Origin: Datisca glomerata
Lineage: Eukaryota > Streptophyta > Magnoliopsida > Cucurbitales > Datiscaceae
Direction of reading: 5' to 3'
Length of the DNA: 64,000 bases
Assembly: GCA_003255025.1 (NCBI GenBank)
Contig: QANY01006224.1
Location: forward strand, 868,001-932,000
The notes under the pieces are model-generated. The model ran no database searches and had not been told where the DNA came from. It saw only the letters and a list, made by a program, of their open reading frames with translations. Shown piece by piece: positions 10,293-23,562 of this stretch (position 1 is its first letter; the number at the start of each line of letters is the position of its first letter). Both the position numbers and the translations under genes were made by a program.

Positions 10293-13200
10293 TGTTGATG
10301 GTTTTGAGGTTCTTTGGATTGTGCGATTGCTCTTGTGTAATCACAATAAATTATGATTGGGGTTCTATCAGCCGTGTCTAAGTCTCTTAGGAACTTTTAA
10401 AGCCAGATAACTTCCTTTGCAGCTCTTGAAGCACCTTCATATTATGGTTTCATGGTTGAGTTTGTAATATAGTTTATTTTGAACTCCTCCAACTGACTAC
10501 TCCTCCTCCTAGAGTAAACACATATACCGAGGTAGACTTCATAGTGTCTTTATCTGATTGAAAATTTGATTATGTATACCCAACTAGTATGCGAATCTCA
10601 CTATGAGAGACAAACATATAATCCCTTATTCTCCTAAGATACTTGAGTATATGGTTCACAACTCTCCAATATTCTCTCCTTGGATTTGATTCACATTTGC
10701 TGACCATGCCTACTATGAAACAGATATATGGTTTGGTATACAATATTGCATATATAAGACTTCCCAATGTAAAAGCACAAGGAACCATCTTTATACAATA
10801 TATCTCAACTTGTGTCTTAGGACACTGATCCTTGAATATATGAATTCCATGTCTAAAAGGTAGCTAACCTTTCTTGGAATCCTACATTGCAAACATCGTT
10901 AGAATCTTATCTATATATTCATATTGAGATAAGCATATTCTTCTAGATTCTTGGTCACGAATAAACTTAATCCCAAGAATATATGTTGCCTCTGGTCCGT
11001 CATTTCCAATTAGGAGAAAGTCGTATATGTAACAACAAAGAAAACTACTATGTTTCCTTATTTCTCTTATACACACACAATTCATTAAGGTTTTGATCAA
11101 AATTATAAAAACTTGATTGCTTGATCAAATTTGATATTCATGACCTGGATGGTTGCTTAAGATTATAAATGGACCTATTCAACTTGCAAATCATATTCTC
11201 TTGGACTTTAGCGATAAAACCCTCAGGCTGAGACATCAAGATATTTTCTTTAAGACAGTCATTAAGAAATGCAATCTTTACATCCATTTGACAAATCTCA
11301 AAATCAAGATGAGCCGCAATGGACAACAATGTCTTTATAGGCTTAAGCAAAGCCAGCGGTGAAAACTCTCCTTATAATCAATTCCTTCTTTCTGAGTAAC
11401 CCTTTTGCAACAAGCCTAGCTTTGAAGGTTTCAACCTTCATGTCTATGCCTCGCTTCGGCGTGTAAACCAAATTGCACCCAATGGGCTTTACCCATTCAG
11501 GTACTTTACAAGCTCATATACTCCATCGGAGTACATTAAATCAATTTTAGATTTCAATGCCTTTTGCCAATGACTGTATTAGTATCTTTCATAGTTCACT
11601 ATAGTTCTAGAGGTCTAAGTCTGTTCCTCCAAGATAGACTCAAAAAATCTCTCCTAGGAACATGTACCTCTCAGGTGGATGTGATTTTCTCCTACTACAA
11701 TATGGGTATGTAGTACTAGGAAGTACTTCATTTTCATTCTCTCTGTTAACTTCTCTCTTGGTAACCTTCATATTTTCTTCTGATTGATCTTGCATGCCAG
11801 TGTCAGAAGCAACTAACTCTTTTAGAACAATGTTGCTCCTATACCTGAAGTTTGTAATAAAGTCGTCGTCCAATATGATAACATTTGTGCTCACAAATAC
11901 TTTGTGCTACTCAGTACTATAAAATAAGAATCCTCTTATTCTTTTTGCATACCCAACGAAAACACATACATGTGATCTATCCAATAACTCTAGTAGTGTC
12001 TTGGCTACTACTGCTGTGGTTTCTTGGGCATTTCCTAAAAAAGAAATAGGAAGAGAAGAATACCTCATCGTAGATCGAACCATGTTCAAGAGATTTCTTA
12101 TTCTCCTCTTAGCTGCACCATTTTGATGGGGTGTCCCTAATGTAGTGAGATGGAATGAAATACCATTCTTTGCGAAATAGTACATGAATGTCATAGAGAG
12201 ATATTCACCTCATTGATCTGATCGAAGACCTTATCTTTCTATCAAAAGCATTTTCGACTTTTTCTCTAAACTCTTTGAATTTTGCAAAGGTATCAAATTT
12301 CTGATGCATTAAATATATGAAACTATATCTAGATAAATCATTAGTAAAAGTCATAAAATACCCATAGCCACCTCTAGCTTAGACATTCATTGGTCCACAT
12401 AAGTTAATATGCGCTAACTCCAACGACTCTAAAGCTCTATGTCTTTTTAATTTAAAATGTCTCTTTGTCAATTTACCTTCTATAGAGAATTCACAGATCG
12501 TGAAAGGCTCTATGCTCAGAAAGCTAAGAGGTCCATTTCTGACTATCTTCAGATCCTATTTATATTAATATATGACCTAGACGTAAGTGTCATAGTAGAT
12601 TTCATTAGCACGAGAAATTTTTCTTCTTTTATGTGTACTATATGAACAATTATCTACTTCAGTATCATGCAACATCAATCTTTTAGGAGTAACACAATAT
12701 AAACCATCAACTGATGTACCACAACAAATGAAACTCTTATTCATTTTAATAGTTAAAATTTTTTAAAATAATAAACCATTAAGTTACTCTATATGTTTCG
12801 TACATAAAGATGGTCTAATAAGGTGACTCCTAAAATCATCAAAATAAATAGTAACAATGCTGGTAGAGATAACTAAAACCCGCGTATCCGTCCCAAGAAC
12901 AAGCTACAGTTATCCCTCACTTAGTCTCCTGGTCTTTGAAAACCGCTACAAAGAATTACATATGTTATTAGTGGTTGCATAATCTATACACCAGGATTTG
13001 GTAGATCACCAACTAAACATCACTCAGTGATGTAAACAAACAGCATACCTTTGTTCTTCTTTTCCATGAAAGCCTTACAATTTACTTTCAAATGACTAGC
13101 CTTACTGTAGTGACACACTTTCTCTTACGCTCGTTCTTTCCTTTCTTCTTGTACTCCCTTGCTTAGAAAACCTCTTCTTCTTCAACTTCATTTTGTTCTT

Positions 13201-13690
13201 TGCCATTTGGAGCTGCCTCATCAACTTTTTCAAAGTCTATTCATGCTTATTCATGACATTATTAACCTTGGGTTGGTTGAATGAGTCCGACATAGATCGA
13301 AGTACCATATCAATCTGGGTCCCCCTAAACAATTTCATCACCTAGGATCTCCATCTTGTTAAGGTAACTAATAACTTTCAATAAATAGTCTCTAACAAGA
13401 GCGTGGGAGCCTTCATGGCTTAACCTAAGCGTCCATGAAAGCCTTCATGACTTCCAGCTTAGTTGGCCACCCTTGGTTTCAAAACATTTCCTCGAGCTTA
13501 AGCATAATATCCACAGTTGTGGACATGGATTGATGTTGTTCTTGCAACACACCGATCATAAAGGCCAACATACAGCAACGTTGCAACTTATTCTTCCTAT
13601 TCAACATAGAATATACTTTTATCTCCTCCTTAGAGGATCGTTCATTAGGAGTGGAGTACAAGGCACCATAAGAAAAAATTAACCAACCTA
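10293..13690 (-). pseudogene. Decayed Copia gag-pol of A2
   Basis: From high to low coordinates: gag remnants (13110-13690, with a basic KKGKNERKRKC stretch); protease region (about 12880-13080); integrase (11907-12480, with TLGTPHQNGAAKRRIRNL matching the usual PQQNGVAERRNR site); reverse transcriptase (10882-11350, with FEICQMDVKIAFLN); RNase H (10293-10788, with SLIYAILYTKP and CESNPRREYW). In the RT the YVDD box reads YIYDFLLIGND, losing one catalytic Asp, and about 20 residues normally between GND and EA.YILGI are deleted. RNase H ends abruptly where it is fused to the 3' LTR. Many stops and frameshifts; not functional. Confidence 0.83.
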
Positions 13691-14674
13691 ATATTTAGTA
13701 ACCTACTTTGATTAGTCAAGCATGCTCAACTAGTAATTTATTTAGGTTAATACATTTTTATCTAAATTCTAAGAATCTCAAAATTTAATTAATAACTAAT
13801 AAAATATCTAGCAAGATTATTAAAATTAACAATTACATTCAAATAAACCTAATAAGGGTTAGCCAATTTATTCTCTTAATTGATTTTGCTTAATTGTATC
13901 TTGATTATGCAATCACAAATGCTTATCAATTTTTAGAAATCTAAAATCACATGGTATCAAAAGGTAATATGCATGAAATAAAATTATGTAAGCATGCTAG
14001 GCATAAAACATAATAAATAAAATACCAGGGCACAAAAGATAAATATTAAAAACATCTAAAGAGATCACCTTAAGCATTGCATAACTCTAATACTATCTTA
14101 ATAAAAGTAGGTTAAGACATGATCCTCCAGCCTTGCACCTCTCTACTATTGCTTGCCACCACGCCCATCACAACCATCCGCCAATTGACTGCCATTTTTT
14201 ATGTTGACCATCGACAACGCTAGTGATTATCGACAGCCGCTGCGTTGACTAGACCCAGGGCCACCTACAGCCTAGCTGTGGCATGGCTACTAACTTGCGT
14301 TATCAGGCTACGGCCATGAAGCGGTAGTTGGTGCTATTCCAACACCGCATGCTCGTCTATTATTCGACTTCTCTTTTGCATCGATTCGATCTCCACCCAA
14401 TTCAAATAATTACATCATAAAATTCTAACTATCTTAAATAAAGTTTACAAGAATCTATGAAATTAAATATGAACCTAAGGTAAAAAATGATCTCTTCATA
14501 GATTGTATCTCTAATGACATAATCAACAAAAAAATAAATGTATAATCTAAACGATTATGCAAGGGAGATTATACCAAAATTTTTATCTTGCAAATGAGAG
14601 TTAGGATTCTACGAATAAATACTCCATAGTGTATTCGTTCTCACAATAGACATCTATTGAATAGATTTATAATA
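13691..14674 (-). other. Leader region of Copia A2
   Basis: Non-coding stretch between gag and primer-binding site. AT-rich except for a GC-rich patch of CCACC/CGCC words at about 14120-14340. The part from 14360 to 14640 is similar to A1 4490-4770, which supports its being element leader rather than host DNA. Confidence 0.6.
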
Positions 14675-14688
14675 GGGCTTTGATACCA
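14675..14688 (-). other. Primer-binding site of Copia A2
   Basis: On the minus strand this reads TGGTATCAAAGCCC, close to the TGGTATCAGAGC complement of initiator methionyl-tRNA used by most plant Copia elements. It lies two bases inside the LTR boundary at 14691, which begins TGAAAGG on the plus strand (LTR end TTTCA on the minus strand). Confidence 0.75.
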
Positions 14689-14690
14689 AT

Positions 14691-15530
14691 TGAAAGGATT
14701 AACATAGCGAAAAACTATCAGACCTAAAAATCTAATCGTTAAACTGTTAAAACGATAATATAAGTTTATAACTTTGATGTGTGAACTCAAAGTCCAAGAT
14801 TTTTATGTCACGATTTGAACCTCGATAAGAGTCTAAACTATACCTCAATATACGCACCCATAGCCGAACCTGTGGAAGCCTACCATCCACGCTGCCGCCT
14901 GCTGCCGTCGCTTACTACCATGCCATTGGAATATGAATCGATACCTCAAGATATGCCTTGGAGAGAATTGGTCTCCTTATAGTTTTCTCTTCTCTCACTA
15001 ATGATATTAATAGGCTTAGAACTAATCTGAAACAAGTCTCTTGTTTATAGTAAAATTAAATGGTCATGATTGGCTGAAAATTATATCTTAATTAAAACTA
15101 ATTAAATTAATTTTAATTCATAAATTTTATTATTGAAATAGGAGTTACTTGATTGACTACTAGGTATCCATTCCATACCTATTAATTATCGGTCATGACA
15201 ATATCTATACCACATAGGCTAGAGGAACCATAAGAATAAAAATACTCACGACTAAATTATTAAGAAACTCTACCGACCCAACCCATGACTGAAATTATTA
15301 ATTATTAATTATGATAATTCCACTATAAAATTGTACTTGAACAGAGATCATATTTTATATTACACGATGTAATTATCATCGACCTATTATTCATTATGTC
15401 ATATGTGTTACCCCTCTATAATATAACACTATGTATAATTAGATAAAATACAATCTAATTAATAAACACCTTGTGTTCCTCGTGTTCCAAATCTCAATTT
15501 TTGATCAACTATGATAATTTTCATACTTAA
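14691..15530 (-). repeat. 5' LTR of Copia A2, part 1
   Basis: The half of the 5' LTR next to the primer-binding site. Collinear with A1 from about 4860 to 5650 (for example ATCCACGCTGC and ACTAAATTATTAAGAAACTC). It is cut at 15530, after CATACTTAA, by the start of element B and resumes at 32534 with AATGCCTCAAATAAAATTAT. Confidence 0.8.
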
Positions 15531-16557
15531 TGTTGAAGGATCAGAATAGCCAAAAAAGAGGGAATGAATTGGGTGAATGTGTACAACTTGAAAATCAAAC
15601 ACTTAAAAATATTAAAATAAATACTAAATAGCAAGTATAAATGTGTAAGAAATAGAAGTGTGTAAATGTAAAGAGAGTAGGGAGAGAGATACGACACACA
15701 ATATTTTGTCATGATTCCAGAAAGTTTATCCTACATCCACGCTATAAGAATCCCCTCTTGAAGATTTTTTCAAACGACCTTCTTAAAGGTGAAGATCAAA
15801 CCTTTTACAATCCTTATTGATTTGTTGTACCAATCAAACCTTCACAATTAGCTCTTCGAGATCTTCGAATCTGTTACAGAAAATTTCAAGAACTTTCTCA
15901 CAATTTCTTTCCACTCTCATAACTATTTTTCACTCATAAAGATTAATAACTCTAAGCTCTAGAATACGAGACAAGGATGTGAGAATATTAGACAGTATAG
16001 AATAATGCATTGTAAAGTGTGTAGAAGAATTTGAAATAGCTCCCCTATTTATATAGGTGAGAACAGCTTGGAACCGATCCAATCGGTTTGGAAACCTGGT
16101 TGCATCGGTACTTGATTTAGGGAGTTATTCCGAATCAGTCAAATCAGTGCATCATTTTCCCTACCAATTAGACAGGTAGCACCCATTTGGGAATCGGTCT
16201 CACTAGTTCCAAACTAGTCTGTCCAGTTTCCCACTGATCTGACCAGTTTACACCTCAAAAGTCTTGATTCAATGAATTTTCTTGTCAATCCGGGTCTTTC
16301 GAGAGTATATGTTGAATTTTTAGCGAACAAGGTATATTTTAGGACATAGAGGGTTGATTATTTTTAGGCGATATGGGCTTGACTGTATTCTTGAGCTTAG
16401 AAAAATTAAATTAACCTAATTGAGTTCCTATTACAAATAGATGAAAATAAATTCTTCATGTCCATTTTCCCTCAAGCTTTCCATGCATCCATCTCATGAT
16501 CATTCACATACTCTTAATTAAACTTATTAATACTACCTTAGATTAACATGGTCAACA
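15531..16557 (-). repeat. 3' LTR of element B
   Basis: Starts TGTTGAAGGATCAG and ends GGTCAACA on the plus strand, a perfect TGTTG..CAACA terminal pair. Collinear with 31537-32533, with shared words such as GACACACAATATTTTGTC and GGTGAAGATCAAACCTTTTA. The adjoining internal sequence (16558-16585), read on the minus strand, is CATCATAAAAAATGGGAATA, equivalent to the polypurine tract before plant Copia 3' LTRs. It contains degenerate repeats around ACCGATCCAATCGGTTTGG (16072-16260). Confidence 0.85.
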
Positions 16558-16849
16558 ATATTCCCATTTTTTATGATGACAAACCATTAAGTGATATGAC
16601 ATTTTATGGTAATGATCAAGTGTAATAAAACATGTAAGTAGTTAAAAAATGCATCAATTAAGTACATGCCATTAAATTACTCCCCCAAAATGTATGCCAT
16701 GTAATAAAAATAATTTAAAGAATGGAGATTAGCACATTTAAGAATTTAAGAGAAAAATACTTGCTTTATAAAAACATTAGTCTTTCTCCCCCTTTCACAT
16801 AATAAAAAAGAAGTAAAACAAGGTATGAACAAAGTAGACATGCATGAAG

Positions 16850-18110
16850 AAAAGATAATAATATATGCATCACTCGGAGACTAAGGTGGAGAGCTCTAAA
16901 TGGCACTCATTAGGGACATGTAGTAAGCATGTTTTTCTTGACGAATGTGTCCTTGAAATTGTGTTAGCTGAACAGAAAGAGCATGTTGTTCTCTACAAAT
17001 TTCTTCTTAAAATTATGTTTGCTGAAGAATAAGAGCATCAATTTTCTAATGTAGTCGCTCAAGCGTATACATGTCAGCTCCAGATGTGTGAGATGATTCT
17101 CCCAGATGGGTAGATGGAGGATTCGATGGACGAAGTAGGTCAATGAACGACAAATGTTTAGTGCGAGGATCATCCTTAGTGAATTTAGTATTTAGAATAG
17201 TAGTGTTCTGATGTTCATGTTCTTGGTTCATAACTTGGTGTGTCTTTACCCATACTTCATTAACCTTCTCTATATGCATCTTTCATAACGAATCTTTGGT
17301 TATGGTATCATTCTTTTTCAGCTCAATAAATTCCTCATCTCTCAGATCTATTGCAAAATGCTCAAACATTTTGATGAGCCACATTCCATAAGGAAGAGAG
17401 TGTTGAAGTTTATGAATAGCATTCTCCATATATTTCATCATCATGTAACATATATTGACATTTTTGACTCGTAAAATTTTGTAGAGACGAAAAACATCAA
17501 ATAAATAACTTCATCTCGATGACCACCTCGAGGGGTAAAAGTGTATGTAATAATGTGATGGAGAATTTTAGCTTCAACAGATAGGTGACTAATTAGAGGT
17601 CAGAAAATGTTTTGAAGGTGAGGGTTTATCACACACAAGTTGTACGACAGTGGCCAACTTAAAGTGTGATAGAATGTTAATCCATGACATGTAATTCCAA
17701 AAATTTCACTTAATTTGATATCATCCAAGATAATTGTTGTACCAAAAATATAGGATGTATCTCAATTTTAAGATCCAAAATATTTTTCCAACCCATTATA
17801 GCAAGAAAATCATGGGTTTTGAGTCCCTCAATTTCAGAATACTTTATTAGATGTCCAAATAAAAATTTTCAAGATACATTTTGATTGTACTTAGCTTCAC
17901 ATTCTTCATCAAAAAATAGAAAATCTTCATATCTCTCCTCATCATTAGTTGAAGAACAAGTTATTTTTCCCTTAGATCCTCTAGAAGATACACCTCTAGT
18001 TTTCACGGTAAGGTGATAAAATATTGCAAGAATGAAATATTTGTTAACCCGCCTTGATTTCATCGTTAGAGAAATAGAAGACAATATTGGTAGGAAGCAA
18101 GTTTGCTTCT
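16850..18110 (-). pseudogene. Extra ORF of element B, putative plant transposon domain
   Basis: Located between the RNase H end and the 3' LTR, on the same strand as pol. The upstream part (17869-18084) reads MKSRRVNKYF, then a Ser/Gly/Lys-rich linker (VSSRGSKGKI) and YEDFLFFDEECEAKYN. After frame changes, around 17480-17570, it reads EAKILHHIITYTFTPRGG followed by HRDEVIYLMFF. These blocks match the pattern I know from the family called putative plant transposon protein (Transposase_32, PF20167), where ..HHII..ILLPR.GGRDEV is typical. An in-frame stop precedes the second block. The slot is that of the so-called envelope-like ORF of Sireviruses. Function unknown; family placement from memory. 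Confidence 0.6.
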
Positions 18111-18599
18111 GGTTTGAGGGAGAGGAGAGCAGGCGGGAGGGAAAGAGTGGTGCCAGTTTGATGAAAGTGTGAATGTTGGAGGGAGTTATATGGCTGGGAT
18201 TGTCACTAAAAGGAGAAGGTCGAGATGGAATGTTGGATTTAGGTAAATGGAACAGGTAGACGAGGAAGGGACAGGGTTTTTACATCAGAAGGGGAAGAAA
18301 TTTAGACTGTGATAGTCGTTGGATGGAGAAAGGGAAAGATGTGGAAGAGAAAAGTGATTTTACGGCAACAAATTTGAGCTTTTATATTCCGGTATTGTAG
18401 CAACCAGTGTGTCGGTTCCTAAACAAGTCAGACCGATTTGCTCGGTAACTGGATATTTTGAGGGATTTTCAAAATTCCAAAATATCCTCAAATTTTCACC
18501 CTCTTTCTATTTTATACCACACTCCCCTTAATTGTAATTTTACTCCCATGTCCACATTCTGACTTTAGAATTTTCCACTTTAACATTATCGTTTGATGC

Positions 18600-18998
18600 A
18601 CATATAACTATAATCTGATATTTATTTACAGATGATATAATAATTTGTATAAATGTGAATAAATAAAAATTACTCAATGTTCAAAATTCCTAATGCAAGT
18701 CTATTTAAAAAAAAAATTTAACTCTTAATGGTTTTGAAAAAATGCCAGCTAATTGATTTAATATGTCAACAAACTCACGTGACATATCCTATTTTCACTT
18801 GTAGTCTCGAAGAAAATGATGTCTAAGATCAATATGTTTTGTGCAAGAGTGCCAAATAGGATTTTTAGAAACATTAATAGCAGTAGTCACATCGATTAGG
18901 TATATTTTTGAAATCTAAGCCAAAATCACTTAAATTTTATCTCATCCACAAGATTCAAGCACAACAGCTACCGGCCAAATATATCCAGCTTCAACCGT
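18600..18998 (-). pseudogene. Element B RNase H, C-terminal half
   Basis: Minus-strand translation from the C1 insertion site gives STVEAGYI, then TTAINVSKNPIWHSCTKHID, LRHHFL and EFVDILNQLAGIF. This is the end of Copia RNase H (usual form STAEAEYI ... NPV.HSRTKHI.IRHHFIRD ... NQLADIFTK). It continues, across element C1, the half-domain at 27336-27480. A stop lies between the STVEAGYI and TTAINV blocks. Confidence 0.85.
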
Positions 18999-19003
18999 GG
19001 ATA

Positions 19004-19598
19004 GTACTGGTCATCGCGGCGGAAGTGTAGAAGTGCGTGACCTTTTAAAAAATAAACTTTTAATAAAAATGAATATTTTAATTAAACAAAACTTGCACAA
19101 CGTCACGATAATCAAATAAAACTTTTATTAAAAACTCTTTTCCAATCAGTCAGGATTCATTATATATTTATAAGTTAAATCTACAACATACAAGTTTAGG
19201 AATCATATACATCTTGTAGTTTATATCAAGTGTCCTTGTAAAAACTGATCGATCCTCAATTTTCACGAAATCGTTCCAAGGATCAGTATACTCCGAGATC
19301 CATATCAATGATCATGATCTAGATCACAAGCATTCATAATGCTTAGTGAGTTGTGCTAGCAACCATTCATTAAAGATTCCATACTTTAATATGTTGCTGA
19401 TAATATTATTCATTATCTATGATCTTAATCCTCTCGTACTAATACAATATCATAGTCTCAATAATGAATATGAAATTTTCAGATATATATAAATTATTCA
19501 ACAATAATTTAAAAGAATAATTATAAGAAAAATGCAATCCTATTTAAATTTCATATCAAAATGTCAATACACATGCTTTGAGGGCATAACCCCCAACA
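19004..19598 (-). repeat. 3' LTR of C1, carrying a 1.6-kb internal deletion
   Basis: Only about 595 bp against 2.2 kb for the 5' LTR. The start (CATCGCGGCGGAAG, then ACTTGCACAACG) matches 25110-25370. At GAGATCCATATCAATGATC (about 19299) it switches to sequence matching 27050 onward in the 5' LTR. Ends ACCCCCAACA next to the polypurine tract. Confidence 0.85.
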
Positions 19599-19739
19599 AT
19601 CTCCCACTTGCTCTAAAGTAAATGTGGCATCTCTCTTAATCTCATGTTATGCACGTGACCCTCAAATGACTTCGTAGGAAGTGTCTTTGTAAAAGAATCA
19701 ACCAGGTTTTGTTCTGATGCTATCTTCATAACAGCCGCA

Positions 19740-22700
19740 TCCCTTCAATGCACTATCTCTCTTACAAGATGATATTTCCTCTTTATGTATTTGACCCTCT
19801 TGTTACTCATCAGTTCCTTGTAATTCGCTACCACCCCACTGTTATCACAGTACATGATCAATGACTTGTCCATATCTGGAACTACTTCCAGACCATATAA
19901 GAACTTTTTGAGCCATACCGCATCTTTTGCATCTTGACAAGCCGCTATATATTCAGCTTCCATAGTAGAATCTGCAATGCTATATTGTTTAATACTTCTC
20001 CAGACTACCGATCCTCCTTGTAGGAGTGAAAACTGAGTCAGATGTTGACTTTTGGCTGTCTCTGTCTGATTGAAAATCAGAATTAGTATATCTAATGGGG
20101 TTCAGGTCTCCACCTGAATAAACAAGCATATAGTTTATCGTTCTCATAAGATACTTGAGAATGTGCTTTACTGCAATCCAGTGTTCCAAACCTGGATTCG
20201 ATTGATAATGACTGACAATTCTCACTACACAATAGATGTCCGGTCTCGTACACAAAATGGCATACATGAGACTTCCAACTTCTGAAGCATTAGGAACCTT
20301 TCTCAGATCGTCTTCCTCATGAGGTGTCTTAGGACATTGTTCCTTGAAGAGGACAATTCCATGTCTGGTTGGTTGTTGACCTTTCTTGGAATTCTCCATA
20401 GAGAATCTCTCCAGCACCTTATCAATACATGATGATTAAGAAAGTGCCAAGAACTTATTTTTTCTATCCCTTAGGATTTGGATGCTTAAAACATAGCTCG
20501 CTTCTCCCAAATTTTTCATTTGAAATTTCTCAACTAGCCACTTCTTTACCTTTGACAAAGTTTCTACATCATTCTCAATGAGTAGAATATCATCAATATA
20601 AAGAACTAAGAAAACCACTATTTTATCTTTGGTGTATTTATAAACACAGGCTTTGTCAACATTTTGCTCGAAGTCATAAGACTTATAATCTCATCAAAGG
20701 TAGGATTCCAAGATCTAGATACTTGCTTTAATCCATAAATGAATTTAATCAACTTGCATACTTTCTGATCTTGCCCCTTTTGTACGAACCATTCTGGTTG
20801 CATCAAATAAATGCTTTCTTCAAGAGAGTCATTCAGAAAAGTTGTCTTGACGTCCATTTTTCCTATCTCATAATCAAAACTAGCGGCCATAGATAAAATG
20901 ATGCGAATGGATTTTAGCATGGCCATAGGGGAGAATGTCTTTTCAAATCGACTCTTGCCCTTTTATGTATAACCTTTGGCCACTAACCGTGCTTTGAAAA
21001 TCTCTACTTTCTTACCTGCACCTCTTTTCTTCTTGAAGATCCATTTACATCCAATGGGTCAGACATTTTCAGGTGGATCTATAAGTTCCCAGACGGAAAT
21101 GATTTATAAATTCCATTTCTTGGTTCATGGTATCTTGTCATTTCTCATTTTTAAGATCATCCATTGCTTCTTTATAAGATACTGGATTGTCTTTATTTGT
21201 GCCTGACACTAGGAAATGTGCCTCTAATTCGTAGTGAACTAGTTGTCTCACAACCTTCCCACTACGATGTTGCACCGAGGTTTCTTTTGTAGAAACTATG
21301 GTTTCTCTAGTTTGTCGTTTATCTGTAGAAATTGAAGGTAGTCTGATCTCATTAGTCGCTAATTACTAGAGAACTATTTTGCTACGATGTTTGTAGTTTT
21401 GCATATAGTCATGCTCAAGAAAGGTTACATTTGTTGACACAAACACCTTTTGATTATTGTGACTATAAAAGTACCCACATTTAGTCTCTAAAGAATAGCC
21501 AACGAATATGCATACCTCAAACCTTGAGTCTAACTTTTCGATCTTGGGTTTAAGAACATGATTTGAACACCCCCATATACGAAAATGACGCAAAATTGGT
21601 TTAGAGGCATTACATAACTCCAAAGGTGTCTTGCTTACAGACTTAAAGGGCATTACATTCCAAATGTAAGTTGACGCGTGTAGTGTATATCCCTAAAATG
21701 TAAGGGACAATGATGAGTAGCTTAACATCGACCTCATCATATCTAATAAGGTTTGGTTTCTCCTCTCTACAACACCAATTTTCAGTGGTGTTCTAGGTGT
21801 TATAAATTAGGATAGGATTATGCACTCCATCAAATAATCCTTGAATTCTAAATCCAAGTATTCACCACCTCGTTTGGATCAAAGGGTTTTCAATGATTTA
21901 CCTAATTGTTTTTCATCTTCAACCTTGAAGTCTTTAAACTTTTCAAAAGTTTCAGACTTTCGATGCATTAGGTAATTATAACCATATCTTGAGTAGTCGT
22001 CAATGAAAGTGACAAAATACTTATACCCACCTCTATCTTGTATATTGATCAGCCCACAGACATTACTATGTACTAACTCAAGTGGTTCCTTGGTCATTTT
22101 ACCCTCTAGATAGGATTCACAAACAAGAAGAGTTCCAACTTTTAGCTCTCTCAAAGCACCATGCTTTGTTAACCTGTTTACCTATCTAAATTAATATGTT
22201 TCAACCTAAGATGCCATAAATATGTGTTATCATCATGAAAAACTCTTTGTCGTTTGTTATTTTTAGGGATTGCTACTTTAAATGATTCAGAATTATTTAA
22301 TGCGCGTTCAGTCGGTTTAAGCATATACAGTCTATTTATAATTTTAGCATGACAGATATTGAATCCAATCTTAAACATAATAAACTATTTATTAATGAAA
22401 GAAAATTCGAATAATTGTTCTTGCAAAAATGAAAGATAAATCAAATTCCTCGAAAAACCAAGAATATAATAAACATCATTCAAAATTAATTAATTATATC
22501 TAAAAAGTAAATTGTGTGTCCCTAATGCTTTAATTAACACGAGCGCGCCACTACCAACTCTCAAAATGACCTTGCTATCAGCCTGCTCCCTTGACGAATC
22601 AAACATCTATAAAGAAGAACATACCTGGTTAGTGACTCCTGAATCAAGTATCTAGAATGACAAATCATATTCCACTAAATAAGCTTCAAGTATAATTAAA

Positions 22701-23562
22701 TCATATTTACCTTCTTTTTCAGCTCAGAGAGATACTTGTTACAGTTTCTCTTGTAATGACCTTCAACTTCACAGTGGAAACACTTTCCTTTGGGTTTACT
22801 GTCTTTCTTGTTCTTCTTGGCTTTCGCCAATGTCTTGGCTTTCTTTACTCTTTTTTTCTTACTCTTGACCTTACCATTGTTCTTTTTCCTTTTCTTATTC
22901 TTAACAATATTGGAAGAATGCTTTTGCTTGATAACATTTACCTCGCCCTCTTTGGTCATTCTAAGGTTGAGTGACTCAAAAGTCTGCAGCTCATTCAACA
23001 GTTGGGTCATGTTGAATTGCAACTTGTTCATAACATAGTTGGTCATGAACGTAGAAAAAGATGGTGTGAGCGACTCTAGTATGATGCTAACTTGAGTCCG
23101 CTCATCAATGGTCGCCCTATGTACTTCTGCCTCATGCATTATGTTGATCATGTTCAAAACATGTTCTCGAACAGAAGTACCCTTCCTCATCTTAGTTTTC
23201 ATAGAGCTCCTAATGGCCTTATGACAACTTTAATCGGACTACAGCCTAAACATTGCCTATAAAGATTCCATTATCTCATAGGCAGTCTCCATGCTTTCAT
23301 GCTTGGTTCTCAGAACATCATTCATGCTCACAAGCATGTAGCACTTCACCTTGCTATTTGATATGATTAAAGCATCATATTTGTCCCTAAGATTCTTAGG
23401 GGCGTTAGCAGCGGGCTCCTCAAGACATTCCTCAATAAGAACAAACTTATAGTTCTCACAAATCAACATTAAGTTCATATTTGATTTCCAACGAACGAAA
23501 TTATCACCAGTAAATTTCTCAATAGCTAGTAAAGCAGTATCGGGGTTGCCCATGGTAGACAT
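19740..23562 (-). pseudogene. Copia gag-pol of C1, decayed
   Basis: From high to low: gag start MSTMGNPDTALLAIEKFTGD (23257-23562); gag end with a lysine-rich stretch and CCHC knuckle CFHCEVEGHYKRNC (22696-23202); protease with ILDSGVTNQVCSS, active-site DSG intact (about 22600-22660); GAG-pre-integrase HLRLKHINLD (about 22180); integrase LELVHSNVCG and FVTFIDDYSRYGY (21879-22154); RT with FDYEIGKMDVKTTFLND and YIDDILLIEND, the YxDD motif intact (20436-20926); RNase H with SLMYAILCTRPD, MEAEYIAACQDA and YCDNSGVV (19745-20417). Total length is about normal for a 1,270-residue Copia polyprotein, but it is broken by several stops and frameshifts. Confidence 0.9.

Noticed and set aside
22756..23038. 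Hydrophobic plus-strand frames (FFLFLFL-type) that look like membrane proteins
   Set aside because: They are antisense shadows of the lysine-rich end of the C1 gag.
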